From Acidobacteriota bacterium (GTDB taxonomy: Bacteria; Acidobacteriota; Vicinamibacteria; Vicinamibacterales; UBA823): a stretch of 49,182 bases of DNA. The translations under genes and the position numbers were made by a program. Within the stretch, counting starts at the first letter, position 1; every line of letters starts with the position of its first letter. Location: the NCBI GenBank assembly GCA_002730525.1, contig PCAK01000030.1, forward strand, positions 1 to 49,182, in the 5' to 3' direction. The notes under the pieces are model-generated. The model made no database searches. It was not told where the DNA came from and was given only the letters and a program-made list of their open reading frames with translations. Of the stretch, positions 17,000-27,895 are shown piece by piece.

Positions 17000-19807
17000 T
17001 CACGCCTTCCCGAGCGCGGCCCGGGCGGCGGCCAGCCGCGCGACCGGAATCCGATAGGGCGACGCGCTCACGTAGTCGAGGCCGACCTCCGCGAAGAAGT
17101 GCACCGAGGCGGCGTCGCCGCCGTGCTCCCCGCAGATGCCAATCTTCAGATCCGGACGTGCTCGCCGGCCGCGCTCGACGCCGATCTGCACCAGCTCACC
17201 GATCCCCACCGTGTCGATCGACTGAAACGGATCGCGTTCCATGATCTTGCGGTCCTGATAGATGCGGAGGAAGCGGCCCGCGTCGTCGCGCGAGAAGCCG
17301 TATCCCATCTGGGTCAGATCGTTCGTGCCGAAAGAGAAGAACTCGGCCTCGGCGGCGATCTCGCCGGCGACGAGGGCGCCGCGGGGCACCTCGATCATCG
17401 TGCCGACGAGATAGCGCACGCGCTGGGCCTCCTTGGCCATCGTCTCCTCGGCCACCTGATCCACGATCGCCTTCTGGTCACGAAACTCCCTGGCGTCGCC
17501 GACCAGGGGGATCATGATCTCCGGAATCACCTCATCACCCTCGGAGGCGAGCCGGCACGCGGCCTGGATGATCGCCCGGGTCTGCATCTCGGTGATCTCG
17601 GGATACGTGATGCCAAGGCGGACGCCGCGGTGCCCGAGCATCGGGTTGAACTCGTGGAGTTGCTCGACCCGCCGCAGCACCTTGCGCTTGGCCTCGATCG
17701 CTTTCCCCTCCTCACCCCGCACCTCCGCCACGGCCAGCTCGACCATCAGTTCCTCGCGTTTCGGCAGAAACTCGTGCAGCGGCGGGTCGATCAGGCGGAT
17801 CGTGACCGGCTGGCCCTTCATCGCCTTGAAGACGCCGTAGAAATCCTCGCGCTGGAACGGCAACAGTTCCTTCAGCGCGGCGCGCCGGCTTCGCTCCGTC
17901 TCGGCCATGATCATCCGCTGGACTATCGGAATCCGCCCCTCGCCGAAGAACATATGCTCCGTTCGACAGAGGCCTATGCCCTCCGCGCCGAACGCCAGGG
18001 CGATCTTGGCCTGGTCGGGTTGATCCGCGTTCGCCCTGACCCCCAGAGTTCGATGCGCGTCGGCCCAGCCGAGGAGTTTCTCGAATCGCTGGTAGATATC
18101 GGACCGCTTCGCCTTGAGCTTGCCCGCGAGCACCTGGAGAATCTCGCTCGGCTTCGTCGCGGCCTGGCCAATCTTCACTTCACCGATCAGGCCATCGAAC
18201 GACAGGTAGTCACCCTCACGCACCTCGTGCCGGCCGATCCGAAGACGCCCCTTCGACTCGTCGATCTCCAACTCGCCGGCTCCGACGACCGACGGCTTCC
18301 CCATCTGCCGCCCGACGACGGCCGCGTGAGAAGTCATCCCCCCGGTGGCCGTCAGCACGCCCTGTGCCGCGTACATTCCGTGGATGTCATCTGGCGCCGT
18401 TTCCTTGCGCACCAGAAGCGCCGGCCGGCCCTCGCGGGAGCGGGCGACCGCGTCGTCGGCCGTAAAGACGACCTCCCCCGACGCCGCGCCGGGCGAGGCC
18501 GGCAGGCCGCGCGTGGCGACCGGCAGCGCGGCCCACGCCTTGGGATCGAAGACCGGCGCCAGCAGCTGCGTCAAAGACTCCGGGTCGACGATGCCGATCG
18601 CCTCCTTCGCCGAGATCCGCTTCTCGGCCACCAGATCGGTCGCGATGACGACCGCCGCATGGCCGGTCCGCTTGCCGCTCCGGGTCTGCAGCATGAACAG
18701 CTGCTCGTCCTCGATGGTGAACTCGAAGTCCTGCACATCGCGGTAGTGGCGTTCGAGCCGAGTGGTGATCTCACGAAGTTGCGTGTAGGCACGCGGCAGC
18801 ACCCGTCGAAGCTCGGCGATCGGCTCCGGTGTCCGGATGCCCGCCACGACGTCCTCGCCCTGCGCGTTGATCAGGAACTCGCCGTAGAACTCCTTCTTAC
18901 CGGTCGCCGGATTACGCGTGAACCCGACGCCCGTCGCCGACCGGTTGCCAGTGTTGCCGAAAACCATCTGCTGCACGTTGACGGCCGTGCCGATGTCTTC
19001 AGGAATGTCGTAGATGCGGCGGTACTCGGTCGCCCGCGGGTTGTGCCACGAGCGGAACACCGCGTCGCGGGCCATTCGCAGCTGCTCGTGCGGATCCTGC
19101 GGAAACTCGCGGCCGGTCTTCCGCTTCACGAGCCGCTTGTACCGATCGACGATCGTCCGCAGCGCCTTCTCCGAGAGCGCCGTATCCTGGCGGACACGCT
19201 TCTCCCGTTTGACCCGATCGAACACGGCGTCGAAGGTGTCCTTGGGGATGTCGAGAACGACGTTCCCGAACATCTGGATGAAGCGGCGGTAGCTGTCGGC
19301 GGCGAAGCGGCCGTTCTTCGTCCGGCGCTTCAGACCCTCGACCGCCTCGTCGTTCAATCCTAGGTTCAGAATGGTGTCCATCATGCCGGGCATCGAGAAC
19401 TTCGCTCCGGACCGGACGGACACCAGCAGGGGGCTGTCGCTCGAGCCGAGTTGCGCGCCGGCGACGCGCTCGAGCCGTGCGAGATACTGCATCATCTCGC
19501 GGTCGACGGTCCCCGGGACCTTTTCGCCCCGCGCGTAGTACGCGCCGCAGACGTCGGTCGCGATCGTGAACCCCGGCGGCACTGGCAGGCCGGCATTGGT
19601 CATCTCCGCGAGGCCGGCGCCCTTGCCACCCAGCACGTCCTTCAAGTCGCGATGCCCATCGGCCTTGCCGCCGCCGAAGAAGTAGACGTGCTTCTTCCCT
19701 TGGGGCCCCTTCGCCTTCGTCCGGCGCGTCGCCGGCGCAGCGGCCCGGGTACGTGCCCCCCGGCCTCGGCCCTCTGCCCTCGAACGCTTCCTGGTCGTCT
19801 TCGCCAC
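17000..19807 (-). CDS. ppdK: Pyruvate, phosphate dikinase
   Basis: The 935-residue enzyme interconverts pyruvate, ATP and phosphate with phosphoenolpyruvate, AMP and diphosphate. From about residue 40 it follows the family: the nucleotide-binding domain (VLGGKGAGLAEM, then VRSGAKFSMPGMMDTI), the swivelling phosphohistidine domain (GGMTSHAAVVGR, around residue 500) and the C-terminal PEP/pyruvate barrel (LCRTEHMFF, FGTNDLTQ, GICGEHGGD with C892). Residues 1-39 are an extra basic tail, 15 of 39 being K or R (for example RKRSRAEGRGRGARTR), which typical family members lack. It is 35 bases after glyS and 45 before mutL, probably one transcript. Confidence 0.95.
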   Translation of the reverse strand: MAKTTRKRSRAEGRGRGARTRAAAPATRRTKAKGPQGKKHVYFFGGGKADGHRDLKDVLGGKGAGLAEMTNAGLPVPPGFTIATDVCGAYYARGEKVPGTVDREMMQYLARLERVAGAQLGSSDSPLLVSVRSGAKFSMPGMMDTILNLGLNDEAVEGLKRRTKNGRFAADSYRRFIQMFGNVVLDIPKDTFDAVFDRVKREKRVRQDTALSEKALRTIVDRYKRLVKRKTGREFPQDPHEQLRMARDAVFRSWHNPRATEYRRIYDIPEDIGTAVNVQQMVFGNTGNRSATGVGFTRNPATGKKEFYGEFLINAQGEDVVAGIRTPEPIAELRRVLPRAYTQLREITTRLERHYRDVQDFEFTIEDEQLFMLQTRSGKRTGHAAVVIATDLVAEKRISAKEAIGIVDPESLTQLLAPVFDPKAWAALPVATRGLPASPGAASGEVVFTADDAVARSREGRPALLVRKETAPDDIHGMYAAQGVLTATGGMTSHAAVVGRQMGKPSVVGAGELEIDESKGRLRIGRHEVREGDYLSFDGLIGEVKIGQAATKPSEILQVLAGKLKAKRSDIYQRFEKLLGWADAHRTLGVRANADQPDQAKIALAFGAEGIGLCRTEHMFFGEGRIPIVQRMIMAETERSRRAALKELLPFQREDFYGVFKAMKGQPVTIRLIDPPLHEFLPKREELMVELAVAEVRGEEGKAIEAKRKVLRRVEQLHEFNPMLGHRGVRLGITYPEITEMQTRAIIQAACRLASEGDEVIPEIMIPLVGDAREFRDQKAIVDQVAEETMAKEAQRVRYLVGTMIEVPRGALVAGEIAAEAEFFSFGTNDLTQMGYGFSRDDAGRFLRIYQDRKIMERDPFQSIDTVGIGELVQIGVERGRRARPDLKIGICGEHGGDAASVHFFAEVGLDYVSASPYRIPVARLAAARAALGKA

Positions 19808-19841
19808 TGTCCTGGTCCCTAGGTGTGTCGCGGCCGACGGC

Positions 19842-22091
19842 TCACCCTTCCGGGTCCGCGACGATCTCCGAGATGTCCCCCAACTGCAGAATCAACCGCT
19901 CCAGCCGCTTCATCAGCCTGAGCCGGGCGGTCCGAACGACCGGATCATCCACCATGACGAAGACGTCCGTAAAGAACCGATCGACGGCAGGCCCGAATTT
20001 CGCCGCCTCGGCGAAGCCCAGACGAAAATCCTGGCTGCTCGCCATGACCTCGTCGATGACCGGTTGCCGGGCCTCGATTTCCTTCACCAGCTCGCGCTCG
20101 GCATCCTCCGTCAACACCGTGCCGAGGTCGGGCCCCGCCGCCTCGGCCGCCTCGTGGTCCGCATCCGACAACTCGCACGCGATGTTGCGAACCCGTTTGA
20201 ACGCCACCGCGAGCTGTTTGAAGTCGCTCGACTCGGTGAACTCCGGTAGCACCTCGAGCTTCCACCTGGCCTCGAGCGGCCGCACCGCGGCCCCCGCCGC
20301 ACCGGTCACGGCCCGAATGTTCCGGATGTCGTGGCCACGCTGCTCCAGCACGTACTGGAGCCGTTCGAGCATGAAGGCGACCACGGCCTCGGAAAGCTGG
20401 GCGTCTGTGCGCCACGCCTCGAACGGCCGCGCGGCCGCGTCGAGCAGTTCACTGCACGAGGTCCGTGCCGTGACGCCGGTCAGTTCGGGCAGGTCGATCA
20501 AGATCCTGAACACGCCGTGCGCCTGGCGGCGCAGCCCGAACGGGTCACGTGAGCCGGTCGGCCGCTCGCCCGCGCAGAACAGGCCGACGATCGTGTCGAG
20601 CTTGTCGGCCAGCGCAACCGCGGCCCAGGTCACAGCGCCGGCGCCAAGGTCCGCCTTGGCCGGAGCCGCGGTGGGCTCCGGGCTCACCGGCAGGTAGTGG
20701 TGGTAGATCGCCTGCCAGACCGGCTCGGGCAACTGCTGCTCGCGCGCATAGATCCCGCCCATCACGCCCTGCAGTTCGGCGAATTCCCCGACCATCTCGG
20801 TAGCCAGATCGGCCTTGGCCAGACGCGCCGCCGACCGGGCGTCTGCGCGCGCGTCGTCGCGACCGAGGACGTCGCGCGCGATCCAGCCGGCCAGTTCCTC
20901 CATCCGATCAGACTTTTCGCGATAGCTGCCCAGGCGCTTGTGGAACAGCACCGTCGCCAGGCGCTCGAACCGTAACTCGAGCGGCACCTTGCGATCGGCC
21001 TCCCAGAAGAACCTCGCATCGCGCAGGCGCGCGGCCAGCACGCGCTCGGCGTTTCGCGAGACGCGCTCCGCGTTCTCCGGCGCCGTGTTCGTGACGGCCA
21101 GAAACGACGGCGCCAGGCCGTTCTGGCGGGCCGCCACGGGGAAGAAGTGCTGGTGGTGAATCATTGTCCTGGCCAGGACCTCACCGGGCAGCTCGAGAAA
21201 CGCTTCGTCGAACCCGCCGGCCACAACCATCGGAAATTCGACCAGGTCGGGGACTTCCTCGACGAGCGCTGCCAGCGTCGGTGACGCGAGATCCACGGCG
21301 CCACCGCACTCCTCGGCCCGCGCGACGAGCGCGCTCCGGATCTTCTCGAGACGCGCAGCCCGGTCCAGCACGACGTACCGTTCGGCGAGCGCCGCGCGAT
21401 GGTCCGCAATCGAGTGCACCGTCACCGGCTCGCCCGCGCCGGGCCCGAGGAACCGATGCCCGAAGGTCACGTTGGACGCCTCGACGACCGCCACGTCTGC
21501 GCCCTCCGCCGCGGAGGTCCGCCCGATCGTGAACGGGACGATCCGGCCATCGAGCAGGAACACGAGCCATCGGATCGGTCGACCGAACGGTAGCTCGCCC
21601 TTGCCATCGTCGAGCTGCGCATCCCACTGCATCTGCTTCGGAAACGTGAGGTCGCGCAGAGTGGCGGCCAGCACCGCCGGGAGCACCTCGATCGTCGGCA
21701 GCCCGGCCTCGTGACGCTGGTGTGCGAGGTAGCGCCCCTTCGGCGTGTCGACCTCGACAAGCGCCGCGACCTCGACCCCGTGCTTCCGCGCGAATCCCGC
21801 CGCGGCCTTGGTCGGAGTCCCGTCGGGCTTGTAGCCCGCCGACACGGGCGGCCCGGTGACCAGTTCCTCGAGATCTTCCTGGCCCGCGGCGACGCCCTCC
21901 GCCGTGACGACGAGGCGTCGGGCCGTGCTGCACGCGCTCGGCGCCGAGGCGGCGACACGGGCCTCCGTGAGCCGCTGCTGTAGGTGCCGCGCGAGGTCGC
22001 GCGTCAGCCGAGGCAGCCAGCCCGCGGGCATCTCCTCGCAGCCGATCTCGATCAGCAGCTCCCCGCCGCTCCCCGAATCGCCCCTAGTCAT
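19842..22091 (-). CDS. glyS: Glycyl-tRNA synthetase beta subunit
   Basis: The 749-residue beta subunit of the bacterial alpha2-beta2 glycyl-tRNA synthetase mainly binds tRNA-Gly. The start [17 protein letters not shown] is typical, followed by [48 protein letters not shown] and [16 protein letters not shown], and a C-terminal DALR-type anticodon-binding domain. It is somewhat longer than the usual 690 residues. ATG at 22091 overlaps the end of glyQ by 8 bases, so the two subunits are translated together; this start was chosen over a far upstream one that would run deep into glyQ. Confidence 0.96.
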   Translation of the reverse strand: MTRGDSGSGGELLIEIGCEEMPAGWLPRLTRDLARHLQQRLTEARVAASAPSACSTARRLVVTAEGVAAGQEDLEELVTGPPVSAGYKPDGTPTKAAAGFARKHGVEVAALVEVDTPKGRYLAHQRHEAGLPTIEVLPAVLAATLRDLTFPKQMQWDAQLDDGKGELPFGRPIRWLVFLLDGRIVPFTIGRTSAAEGADVAVVEASNVTFGHRFLGPGAGEPVTVHSIADHRAALAERYVVLDRAARLEKIRSALVARAEECGGAVDLASPTLAALVEEVPDLVEFPMVVAGGFDEAFLELPGEVLARTMIHHQHFFPVAARQNGLAPSFLAVTNTAPENAERVSRNAERVLAARLRDARFFWEADRKVPLELRFERLATVLFHKRLGSYREKSDRMEELAGWIARDVLGRDDARADARSAARLAKADLATEMVGEFAELQGVMGGIYAREQQLPEPVWQAIYHHYLPVSPEPTAAPAKADLGAGAVTWAAVALADKLDTIVGLFCAGERPTGSRDPFGLRRQAHGVFRILIDLPELTGVTARTSCSELLDAAARPFEAWRTDAQLSEAVVAFMLERLQYVLEQRGHDIRNIRAVTGAAGAAVRPLEARWKLEVLPEFTESSDFKQLAVAFKRVRNIACELSDADHEAAEAAGPDLGTVLTEDAERELVKEIEARQPVIDEVMASSQDFRLGFAEAAKFGPAVDRFFTDVFVMVDDPVVRTARLRLMKRLERLILQLGDISEIVADPEG

Positions 22092-22962
22092 CCGCATCGT
22101 CCTCGGTCGACACCCCGGAGTACGCCCGTGCGATCGCGACGGCGAGCTGGCGCACCCGAAGAATGTAGGCGGTGCGCTCGGTGACGCCGACGCCACTGCT
22201 CGCGTCGAGCACGTTAAAGACATGCGAGCACTTGAGGCAATAGTCCAGCGCGGGCAGCACCAGCCGCGACTCGAGGAGCGTCGTAGCGAACGCGTGATAT
22301 CGATCGAACAGCTCGCGGTGGAAGGTCGCGAACTCGCCGGGAGGCTGGTCGACTTGCCCGAAGACGTACTTCGACTGTTCGACCTCCTCCTGCTGTCGCA
22401 CGGCACCATACTTCACGCCAGGCGCCCACTCGAGATCGAAGACGTTGTCGACGCGCTGCAACTGCATGGCGATCCGTTCGAGGCCGTACGTAATCTCCGT
22501 GGAGATCGGCGAGAGCACCTGCCCACCCGCCTGCTGAAAGTACGTGAATTGCGTAATCTCCTGGCCGTCGAGCATGACCTGCCAGCCGATCCCCCAGGCC
22601 CCCAGCGTCGGCGACTCCCAGTTGTCTTCCTCGAACCGAACGTCGTGGGCGCCGCAGTCGATCCCGCACGCCTCGAGGCTCTCGAGATACAACTGCTGCG
22701 AGCGGTCGGGCGCCGGCTTGAGGATCACCTGGAACTGGTGGTGCTTGAACAGCCGGTTCGGGTTCTCGCCGAAGCGGCCGTCCGCCGGCCGCCGGGAGGG
22801 CTGCACGTAGGCCACCCGCCACGGCGACGGGCCGAGCACCCGCAGAAACGTCTCGGGGTGCATCGTGCCGGCGCCGATCTCGAGGTCGAGCGGTTGATGG
22901 ATCAGGCAGCCGCGGGAAGCCCAGTAGCTGGACAGCGTGGCGATGAGGTCTTGGAGAGTCAC
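22084..22962 (-). CDS. glyQ: Glycyl-tRNA synthetase alpha subunit
   Basis: The 292-residue alpha subunit carries the class II catalytic core that activates glycine. Recognisable stretches are [53 protein letters not shown] (motif 2 region), [19 protein letters not shown] and [14 protein letters not shown] (motif 3). The length is normal. It lies 40 bases after recO and overlaps glyS. The C-terminal tail EDDADD is acidic and shares its codons with the glyS start. Confidence 0.97.
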   Translation of the reverse strand: MTLQDLIATLSSYWASRGCLIHQPLDLEIGAGTMHPETFLRVLGPSPWRVAYVQPSRRPADGRFGENPNRLFKHHQFQVILKPAPDRSQQLYLESLEACGIDCGAHDVRFEEDNWESPTLGAWGIGWQVMLDGQEITQFTYFQQAGGQVLSPISTEITYGLERIAMQLQRVDNVFDLEWAPGVKYGAVRQQEEVEQSKYVFGQVDQPPGEFATFHRELFDRYHAFATTLLESRLVLPALDYCLKCSHVFNVLDASSGVGVTERTAYILRVRQLAVAIARAYSGVSTEDDADD

Positions 22963-23002
22963 AAATGGCCGTATCGAACGTCGGAGCGCCGCCGCACCGC
23001 CT

Positions 23003-23749
23003 TCAGTGCCGGAGCTCCTTCAGCACGCGCATCGACTTCAGTTCCTTCTCGAGGTGGGTCGTAATCAACACACGGTGGGCGGCCTCGAGTTCACGCCCCA
23101 CCCGAACCGACCACGACAGGTCGCCGAGGCTCGACGGCCGCGCGCGGGCCGCCTCGCGAAGAAACGCGATCGACGCCGGCGACAACGCCGGGCCCTGCGA
23201 CCCGCCCAAGCACCCGGGACAGAGAAACAAGGCGTCACGGGCAGACAGCCGCGCGCCATCGTCCTGGAGGTCCGCCCCGCATCCATGACAGGCGAGCACC
23301 GACGGATACACGCCCTGCAGCCGGAGGAGCCAGTACTCGAAGTACCGCGCCAATCGCTCCGTCGGGGTGCCCACGACCATCGCCTCAATCACCGATGCAC
23401 CCAGCCGGTACAGCCGCTCATTCGGATCTGCTTCGGGCGCCCACTCGTCGATCAGCTCGGCGAAGTACCCGACGTAGGTCAGGGCGTCCGGATCCAGGGC
23501 CGACCACGGCGACCGCAACATCTCGACATCGTTGACGCGCACGAGATCCCGATGTTCCCGTTCGTAGTAGGACACCTGCACGTGCGTCAACGGCTCCAGC
23601 GCACCGACGAAGCGCGACCGCGTCTTCCGGGCACCCTTCGCCACCCCCCGCTTCTTGCCGCGATCGCTCGTCAGGAAGACCACGATTCGGTCGGCCTCCC
23701 CCAACCGGTAGGTGCGCAACACGAGCGCCTCCGAAGTGAACTGCGGCAT
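23003..23749 (-). CDS. recO: DNA repair protein RecO
   Basis: RecO (248 residues, normal) works with RecF and RecR to load RecA on gapped DNA coated with single-strand binding protein. The N-terminal OB fold ([22 protein letters not shown], then [13 protein letters not shown]) and a four-cysteine zinc site (CHGCG and FLCPGC, about 153-184) are visible. It sits between mgtE and glyQ in the row phoH-ybeY-era-mgtE-recO; phoH-ybeY-era-recO order is common in bacteria, which supports the call. Confidence 0.94.
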   Translation of the reverse strand: MPQFTSEALVLRTYRLGEADRIVVFLTSDRGKKRGVAKGARKTRSRFVGALEPLTHVQVSYYEREHRDLVRVNDVEMLRSPWSALDPDALTYVGYFAELIDEWAPEADPNERLYRLGASVIEAMVVGTPTERLARYFEYWLLRLQGVYPSVLACHGCGADLQDDGARLSARDALFLCPGCLGGSQGPALSPASIAFLREAARARPSSLGDLSWSVRVGRELEAAHRVLITTHLEKELKSMRVLKELRH

Positions 23750-23898
23750 GACCAGTCGCCGAGCGGTCGGCAGGCCTGGTCGACCGACCGCTCCCCAACG
23801 CGCCGTATTCTAGCAGCCGAAAGGGGTTGGCCGCAGCCTGGGACGGCGGCGCTGGCGCCTCGACTCTCGATGCCGTTCGGCGAGTGCACGGCCACCGG

Positions 23899-25263
23899 CT
23901 AGCGGAGGTAGCTCAGGAACACCGTCGCCAGCCCGAGAAACGACAGGAAACCGAACACGTCGGTCAGGGTCGTGATGAAGACCGACGAGGCCAGCGCCGG
24001 ATCGACGTTCAGCGCCCGCAGCACGATCGGAATCAGCGTGCCCGCCATCGCCGCCACGAGCATGTTCAGGACCATGGCCAGGCCGAGAATCATCCCGAGG
24101 AACGGGTCGCCCTGCATCGCCCAGGCGATCCCCGCCGCGAGCAGGCCGAGCACGAGCCCGTTGCCCAGCCCGATGAGCATTTCCTTCACCAGTGCCTTGC
24201 GAGAATTCCCCCAGGTCAACTCGCCCAGCGCGATCCCGCGCACGGTGACCGTCAGGGTCTGCGTGGCCGCGTTGCCACCCATGCCCGCCACGACCGGCAT
24301 GAACACCGCCAGGGCGACGACCTGACTGATCGTCTCCTGGAAGAGCGCCACGACCGCCGCCGCCATGACGGCCGTCGCCAGGTTGACGCCGAGCCAGGGG
24401 AGCCGCTTGCGCAGCGCTTCCTTGGCGGGGGTCGACACGTGCTCGTCGCCCGCCATGCCGGCCAGCCGATAGATGTCCTCGGTCGCCTCGTCCTTGATGA
24501 CGTCGATCACGTCGTCGACAGTGATGATCCCGACGAGCTTGTGCTCCTCGTCGACGACGGGCATCGCGAGCAGGTTGTACGACGCCACGACGCGCGCGAC
24601 TTCCTCTTGGTCGGTGTCGACGCGCGCGCTCATGATGTCAGTCGTCATGATCCGCTTGAGGGGCGTCTCGGTCGAGACGAGCAGCAAGCGACGGAGCGAG
24701 ACCACCCCGACCAGATGCCGGCGCACGTCGACGACATAGACATAGAAGACCATCTCGACGTCGCGAGAGGTCTGCAGCGCGGCGATCGCCTCCCCGACCG
24801 TCAAATCCTCTGACAGCGCGAAGACGTGCGGGTTCATGATGCGGCCGGCGGTCTGCTCGGCGTACTCGAGCAGGTTCTGCACGTCGCCGGCCTCACGCCG
24901 TTCCAGCAGGTCGAGGACCTGCGCCGACACCTCGTCGGGCAGTTGCTCGATCAGCGCCGCGGCGTCATCGCTCGGAAGTTCCTGCAGCAGCGGCGCCACT
25001 TCCTCGGCCGAGCGATCGCCCAGCATGGCGGCGCCGTCTTCCGGCTCCAGTTCGCTGATCGCCTCCATCGCGAGGCGGCCGTAGCGCTCCACCAGCAACG
25101 CGAAGGCGTCGCGGCGGTCGCGCTCCGTCAGTTCACCGAAGATCTGGGCGAGGTCGGCCGGATGCTGCTTTTGAAGGAGGTTGAGGAGGTTAGCGTCCGC
25201 ACCAATCCGCTGCAGTCGCTTGACTGACTCGAGCACCAGGTCGATTCGGCGCTGGGCAGGCAT
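23899..25263 (-). CDS. mgtE: Magnesium transporter MgtE
   Basis: The 454-residue inner-membrane magnesium channel has the full family layout: an N-terminal helical MgtE_N domain (about 10-130, LLNLLQKQHPADLAQIFGEL), two CBS domains (about 135-255, RIMNPHVFALSEDLTVGEA, then ITVDDVIDVIKDEATEDIYRL) that close the channel when magnesium binds, and a C-terminal membrane domain with about five helices carrying PVVAGMGGNAATQTL, which lines the pore. It is placed between era and recO. I see no M-box-like leader in the 93 bases upstream. Confidence 0.95.
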   Translation of the reverse strand: MPAQRRIDLVLESVKRLQRIGADANLLNLLQKQHPADLAQIFGELTERDRRDAFALLVERYGRLAMEAISELEPEDGAAMLGDRSAEEVAPLLQELPSDDAAALIEQLPDEVSAQVLDLLERREAGDVQNLLEYAEQTAGRIMNPHVFALSEDLTVGEAIAALQTSRDVEMVFYVYVVDVRRHLVGVVSLRRLLLVSTETPLKRIMTTDIMSARVDTDQEEVARVVASYNLLAMPVVDEEHKLVGIITVDDVIDVIKDEATEDIYRLAGMAGDEHVSTPAKEALRKRLPWLGVNLATAVMAAAVVALFQETISQVVALAVFMPVVAGMGGNAATQTLTVTVRGIALGELTWGNSRKALVKEMLIGLGNGLVLGLLAAGIAWAMQGDPFLGMILGLAMVLNMLVAAMAGTLIPIVLRALNVDPALASSVFITTLTDVFGFLSFLGLATVFLSYLR

Positions 25264-25356
25264 GGTCCACTCTCGCGGCAGTGGGTCTACGGTCAGATGG
25301 GTAACTGTCGTCGTTCATAGTGCGATCGGCAACAACTAAAGATACCACAGAAGCCA

Positions 25357-26244
25357 TTAGCGTCGACCCATGCCGAGGTCGTCCAGCAGCCGATCATTCT
25401 CGCGCCATTCCGCCCGCACCTTCACGTGCAGGTCGAGATAGACGCGCGCGTCGAAGAACCGCTCCAGATCCTGCCTGGCCCCGGTCCCGATGCGCTTGAT
25501 CATCGACCCGCCACGGCCGATGACGATCGGCTTCTGGGAGGCCTGCTCGACGAGGATCGAGCAGTACAGCCGGATGACGCCTCGTTCGTCCACCTCCTCG
25601 AACCGGTCCACCACGACGGCGCTCGAGAACGGAATCTCCGCATGGGTGTGCTGCAGCAGCTTCTCGCGTACCGTTTCGGCCACGAAGAACCGCTCCGGTT
25701 GATCCGTGAGGTAGTCCTCCGGATAGAGCGGATCGCCGTCCGGCAGCCGGCCCAACAGCAGCGCCTCCAAGTCGTCCACACCGTCCCCGCTCAGGGCGGA
25801 CACCGGCACGAGGGCGGCGAACTCGCGCTGCTCGCGATACCAGTCCATGATCGGCAGCAACTTCGGCTTCGCGATGAGATCGATCTTGTTGAGGACCAGG
25901 ACGACCGGAATCTTCGCGCGCTCCAGCTGCTTCACGACGAAGCGATCCCCGCTGCCGGTCGGTTCGGCCGCGTCGACGACTACGGCCAGCAGATCGACCC
26001 GCCGCATCGAGTCGAGCGCCAGGTCGACCATGCGCACGTTCATCCGGTGCAGCGGGCGATGGATCCCGGGTGTGTCCATGAAGACGGCCTGTCCGGTCGG
26101 ATAGGCCTTGACGCCCAGAATCCGGTTCCGAGTCGTCTGTGGCTTGTCGGAGACGATGGCCAGCTTCGTCCCGATGATCCGGTTCAGGAGGGTGGACTTG
26201 CCGGCGTTGGGACGCCCGACGAACGAGATGAATCCAGACTTCAT
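25357..26244 (-). CDS. era: GTPase Era
   Basis: Era (295 residues) is a GTPase that binds the 3' end of 16S rRNA and helps mature the small ribosomal subunit. The G motifs are GRPNAGKS (10-17, G1), the DKPQTTRN switch (G2), DTPG (G3) and NKID (G4), and the C-terminal KH domain carries the GRGGSMIKRIGTGARQDLE RNA-binding loop. ATG at 26244 was chosen; a GTG nine codons upstream would overlap the ybeY stop. It follows ybeY by 16 bases. Confidence 0.95.
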   Translation of the reverse strand: MKSGFISFVGRPNAGKSTLLNRIIGTKLAIVSDKPQTTRNRILGVKAYPTGQAVFMDTPGIHRPLHRMNVRMVDLALDSMRRVDLLAVVVDAAEPTGSGDRFVVKQLERAKIPVVLVLNKIDLIAKPKLLPIMDWYREQREFAALVPVSALSGDGVDDLEALLLGRLPDGDPLYPEDYLTDQPERFFVAETVREKLLQHTHAEIPFSSAVVVDRFEEVDERGVIRLYCSILVEQASQKPIVIGRGGSMIKRIGTGARQDLERFFDARVYLDLHVKVRAEWRENDRLLDDLGMGRR

Positions 26245-26260
26245 GGCTCGCGGACCCGCG

Positions 26261-26782
26261 TCAGCGGTCACGCGGAGTCCCGCCGGCGCGGGCGATCAGC
26301 CCGGCGGCCAGACCGCCGCGGCGGAGGCACTCTCGCTCCACCCGCGCCATCCGGCCGTCATCGCCGGCGTGGTCGTAGCCCAGCAGGTGCAACAGTCCGT
26401 GGAGGGCGAGAATCTTCAACTCCGTCGCCGGCGCGTGGCCGGCACTGCGTGCCTGGCGGTCAACGCGACCCAGACCGATCACCACGTCTCCCAGGTGTCG
26501 CACCGGGCTTTCAGCCGCCGACGGAGTCTCCGGTCCGTCATCGCGGTTGTCCATCGGGAACGACAGGACGTCGGTGACCCGATCGACGCCGCGAAACCGG
26601 CGATTCAGCGAGCGGATGCGTGCGTCCGAGACCAGCGCCACGGTGACTACGCCGTGCGCGGAGGACGGGGCGGCCAGGCGCAGCCATCGCGTGAGGCCGG
26701 GATGGCGGAGGCCCCGGCCCAGGTCATCGGTCACGGCAACGCGCAGCCCCGCACGCAAATCGGAGCGGTGGCCTGAGGACAT
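26261..26782 (-). CDS. ybeY: Endoribonuclease YbeY
   Basis: YbeY (173 residues) is a zinc-dependent RNase for rRNA maturation and RNA quality control. The conserved arginine region RSLNRRFRGVDRVTDVLSFP and the zinc site LHGLLHLLGYDHAGD (H128, H132, H138) are intact. The ATG at 26782 lies 13 bases after the phoH stop. A second possible frame extends further upstream into phoH but has no support. It is part of the phoH-ybeY-era unit, in which all products act on RNA. Confidence 0.95.
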   Translation of the reverse strand: MSSGHRSDLRAGLRVAVTDDLGRGLRHPGLTRWLRLAAPSSAHGVVTVALVSDARIRSLNRRFRGVDRVTDVLSFPMDNRDDGPETPSAAESPVRHLGDVVIGLGRVDRQARSAGHAPATELKILALHGLLHLLGYDHAGDDGRMARVERECLRRGGLAAGLIARAGGTPRDR

Positions 26783-26795
26783 GGTCGGTGTCTGC

Positions 26796-27821
26796 CTACT
26801 CGTCACGGGCCGGGACCGCGGCGGGCCACCGCGCTTCGACCGGCGCCGCGGGCGACTCGACGACATCGGGGCCGGTGGCGCGAGCCGAAAACAGATCGTA
26901 GGCCTTGACGATCTGCTGTACCAGATTGTGACGAACGACGTCCTGGTCGTCGAAGGTGACGAACGCGATGCCGTCAATCTGGCGCACGACGTTCATCGCC
27001 TCGATCAACCCGGAGACCCGACCGGGCGGCAGATCGATCTGCGTGATGTCGCCGGTGATGACGGCCTTGGACCCGCAGCCGAGCCGGGTCAGGAACATCT
27101 TCATCTGCTCCGACGTCGTGTTCTGGGCCTCGTCGAGGATGACGAACGCGTCGTTCAGCGTACGCCCTCGCATGAACGCGATCGGCGCGATCTCGATGAC
27201 GCCGCGCTCGAGTAGACGCTCGACACGATCGCCGTCGAGCATGTCGTAGAGCGCGTCGTAGAGAGGCCGGAGATATGGATTGACCTTTTCCTGCAGGTCG
27301 CCCGGCAGGAACCCGAGCTTCTCTCCCGCCTCGACGGCGGGACGGGCCAGAATGATGCGACTGACCCGCTTGCTCATCAGGAACGACACCGCCTCGGCCA
27401 TGGCCAGATAGGTCTTGCCCGTCCCGGCCGGCCCGATTCCGAACACGATGTCGTGCCGCTCGATCGCCTCGAGGTAGTGGCGCTGGTTGACGCTCTTCGG
27501 CATCACCCGGCGCTTGCCCGACGGCTTGCCGGCGCCGCGCAGGAAGAAGTCGGCGAGATCGACGGTGGCATCCTGAGCCACCAACTGGGCCGCGCGCTTC
27601 ACGTCGCCCTTGGCGAAGGCATAGCCGCTGTTGACCAGTCCTTCGACTTGTTCGATGACGCGCGCGACCTTGTCGGCATCGGCCTCGGCCCCATCGACCA
27701 GCAGCTCCTGGCCCGCGGTCCGGATCTTGACGTTGAACAGGAGTTCCAGGCTCTTGAGGTTTTCGTCGAACGAGCCGAACAGCGTTTCGACCCCCTCAGC
27801 CGGGATCGGAATCTTCCGCAT
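26796..27821 (-). CDS. PhoH family ATPase
   Basis: The 341-residue protein has an N-terminal KH-like part (about 10-70) and a PhoH ATPase domain with Walker A GPAGTGKT (130-137), [19 protein letters not shown], and Walker [11 protein letters not shown]. PhoH-like proteins are predicted RNA-associated ATPases or helicases, and phoH is often next to ybeY, as here. The exact activity is not settled. The alanine- and proline-rich tail after about 320 looks disordered. Upstream, 27835-27880 is unusually AT-rich and probably holds the promoter; AAAGGAG lies there, about 19 bases from the ATG, too far for a normal ribosome site. Confidence 0.92.
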   Translation of the reverse strand: MRKIPIPAEGVETLFGSFDENLKSLELLFNVKIRTAGQELLVDGAEADADKVARVIEQVEGLVNSGYAFAKGDVKRAAQLVAQDATVDLADFFLRGAGKPSGKRRVMPKSVNQRHYLEAIERHDIVFGIGPAGTGKTYLAMAEAVSFLMSKRVSRIILARPAVEAGEKLGFLPGDLQEKVNPYLRPLYDALYDMLDGDRVERLLERGVIEIAPIAFMRGRTLNDAFVILDEAQNTTSEQMKMFLTRLGCGSKAVITGDITQIDLPPGRVSGLIEAMNVVRQIDGIAFVTFDDQDVVRHNLVQQIVKAYDLFSARATGPDVVESPAAPVEARWPAAVPARDE

Positions 27822-27895
27822 GGAGGGTTGAGTCGCGTATCTCCTTTACTTGCAACTAATTACCTATTCGAGGGTAGCATGGCACCCTCCGGCGG

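Noticed and set aside
15539-19363. A very long plus-strand open frame (over 1200 codons) opposite mutL and ppdK
   Set aside because: High-GC codon use leaves the antisense frame open; the minus strand encodes two complete conserved enzymes.
25264-25356. A magnesium riboswitch before mgtE
   Set aside because: Only 93 bases are available and no M-box-like structure is visible.
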